Assembly (NCBI GenBank): GCA_905371725.1
Contig: CAJPML010000074.1
Span: 1-6,051, forward strand
Direction of reading: 5' to 3'
Length of the DNA stretch: 6,051 nucleotides
From: Leptotrichia sp. oral taxon 215
GTDB lineage: Bacteria; Fusobacteriota; Fusobacteriia; Fusobacteriales; Leptotrichiaceae
In this document: piece by piece, positions 5,648-6,051 of the stretch
Layout of the letters: each line of letters opens with the position of its first letter
Numbering within the stretch: the stretch's first letter is position 1
Translations under genes and position numbers: made by a program
Notes under the pieces: model-generated
The model's input: only the letters and a program-made list of their open reading frames with translations
What the model was told of the DNA's origin: nothing
Databases searched by the model: none

Positions 5648-5691
5648 AAAAAGAAAAAAGAGAAGTATAAGATTACTACTTTTACTTCCCT
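5648..5691 (-). terminator. Intrinsic terminator after the truncated GNAT gene
   Basis: On the minus strand AGGGAAGTA (5691-5683) pairs with TACTTCTCT (5667-5659) through 9 bp including one G-U pair, with a 15-nt loop, followed by a T-rich run broken by one C (5658-5648). The stem includes the TAA stop codon of the truncated GNAT gene. It should isolate the PadR operon from transcription entering from the right. Confidence 0.65.
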
Positions 5692-5852
5692 AAAAATGCA
5701 AGTTTAATACGTTCTTTTAAATCATCCAGATTATTTGACTTAAGCTGACGTTCACCCGGTTCATACATCATATATTCCGTTTCTTCATCAAGCCGGCACA
5801 TCATATGGTAAAAATTTTCAACATCATCCAATGTTATTGGTCTGATAAACAT
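5682..5852 (-). pseudogene. Truncated GNAT family acetyltransferase (N-terminal remnant)
   Basis: A 56-residue product that begins like a GNAT acetyltransferase: FIRPITLDDVENF (2-14), then a D-E-E-T-E-Y-M-x-x-E-P-G-E-R region (22-35), which I recognise from a common family of about 170 residues. It stops at residue 56, before the acetyl-CoA loop (R/Q-x-x-G-x-G/A) and most of the fold, so it cannot work as an acetyltransferase. I looked in the other frames downstream and found no continuation, which argues for a deletion rather than a frameshift. The ATG at 5852 is chosen because AGGAGG (5863-5858) sits 5 nt before it; a longer reading from 5870 would translate that site as Q-E-E. It follows the partial gene at 5903 by 50 nt and ends inside a terminator stem. 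It might still be expressed as a short peptide, for which I see no evidence. Confidence 0.65.
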
Positions 5853-5857
5853 TTTTT

Positions 5858-5863
5858 CCTCCT
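5858..5863 (-). promoter_or_regulatory. Shine-Dalgarno site that decides the GNAT remnant's start
   Basis: AGGAGG on the minus strand, 5 nt before the ATG at 5852. In the longer in-frame reading from 5870 these bases are codons, so the shorter start is preferred; it also places IRPIT at the N-terminus, as usual for the family. Confidence 0.75.
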
Positions 5864-5902
5864 GCTGCATCAAAAAATTTTCCGTTGATACTTATTCATT
5901 TT

Positions 5903-6051
5903 TTATATAGATTTATCAATTTCATTTGCTATTTTACTTTTTCTTAATTTTCTCTGCATTATGTATTTCAATAAAACGACAGGATTAAGGCTGTATGATA
6001 ATTGTAATTTATAGTAATTTACCCACTCTATCACAGCAAATATCCAAATAG
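5903..6051 (-). CDS. C-terminal end of an unrecognised protein (cut by window edge)
   Basis: An open minus-strand frame entering from beyond the right edge and ending at a TAA at 5903, giving 48 residues. It begins with a hydrophobic and aromatic stretch (IWIFAVIEWVNYYKL), continues with SYSLNPVVLLKYI and ends in a basic segment (MQRKLRKSKIANEI). The other two minus frames have early stops here, and the amino-acid mix looks like a real protein rather than noise. I do not recognise the family. It lies 50 nt upstream of the truncated GNAT gene and could share its transcript and terminator. Only the flanking sequence could settle what it is. Confidence 0.45.
   Translation of the reverse strand, partial: IWIFAVIEWVNYYKLQLSYSLNPVVLLKYIMQRKLRKSKIANEIDKSI

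Noticed and set aside
5630..5707. Plus-strand 25-residue lysine-rich reading frame (MKFYQPKKKKEKYK at its start)
   Set aside because: No ribosome binding site, and it runs through the terminator hairpin of the GNAT remnant.
1..6051. CRISPR arrays, tRNA or rRNA genes, insertion sequences
   Set aside because: No regularly spaced direct repeats, tRNA-like cloverleaf, rRNA segments, transposase or terminal inverted repeats with target duplications were seen.

Overview
The window is very AT-rich, low-GC bacterial DNA with strong AGGAGG-type ribosome binding sites and consensus-like sigma-70 promoters. Gene density, composition and protein types (PD-(D/E)XK family nuclease, WYL regulator, SMI1/KNR4 protein, PadR regulator, CPBP protease) suggest a Fusobacteriota member, perhaps Leptotrichiaceae, or another low-GC anaerobe. 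That assignment is a judgement from style, not a match to a known genome. All genes but one are on the minus strand, and no stretch over 300 bases lacks a gene.

Minus-strand block 1 (2610 to 1) holds three genes, in transcription order. First is a 371-residue relative of PD-(D/E)XK nucleases whose active-site E-x-K appears to be lost. Next is an HTH-WYL-WCX transcription factor with its own perfect TTGACA-17-TATAAT promoter. Last is the N-terminal 135 residues of a second PD-(D/E)XK protein with an intact D...E-x-K signature, cut by the window edge. The two nuclease-like proteins are recognisably paralogous, so the locus may be an active/inactive nuclease pair around a WYL regulator. WYL regulators of this architecture are known to control phage-defence loci, so a defence role is plausible but unproven.

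A single plus-strand gene (2816-3166) encodes a small exported cysteine-containing protein of unknown function. It diverges from the pseudonuclease gene across a 205-bp region with short inverted repeats at the promoters. It converges on the next block at a perfect 15-bp inverted repeat that should terminate transcription from both sides.

Minus-strand block 2 (5520 to 3302) looks like one operon: a PadR-family repressor, a CPBP/Abi membrane protease with complete motifs, and an SMI1/KNR4 (SUKH) protein. The PadR promoter carries a perfect palindrome exactly filling the 17-bp spacer between -35 and -10, a strong autoregulatory operator candidate. CPBP and SUKH proteins are both often immunity proteins, so this may be an inducible self-protection cassette with no toxin in view.

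The right end (5648-6051) holds a GNAT acetyltransferase reduced to its first 56 residues, with a terminator overlapping its stop codon. Upstream is the C-terminal end of an unrecognised protein that enters from outside the window.
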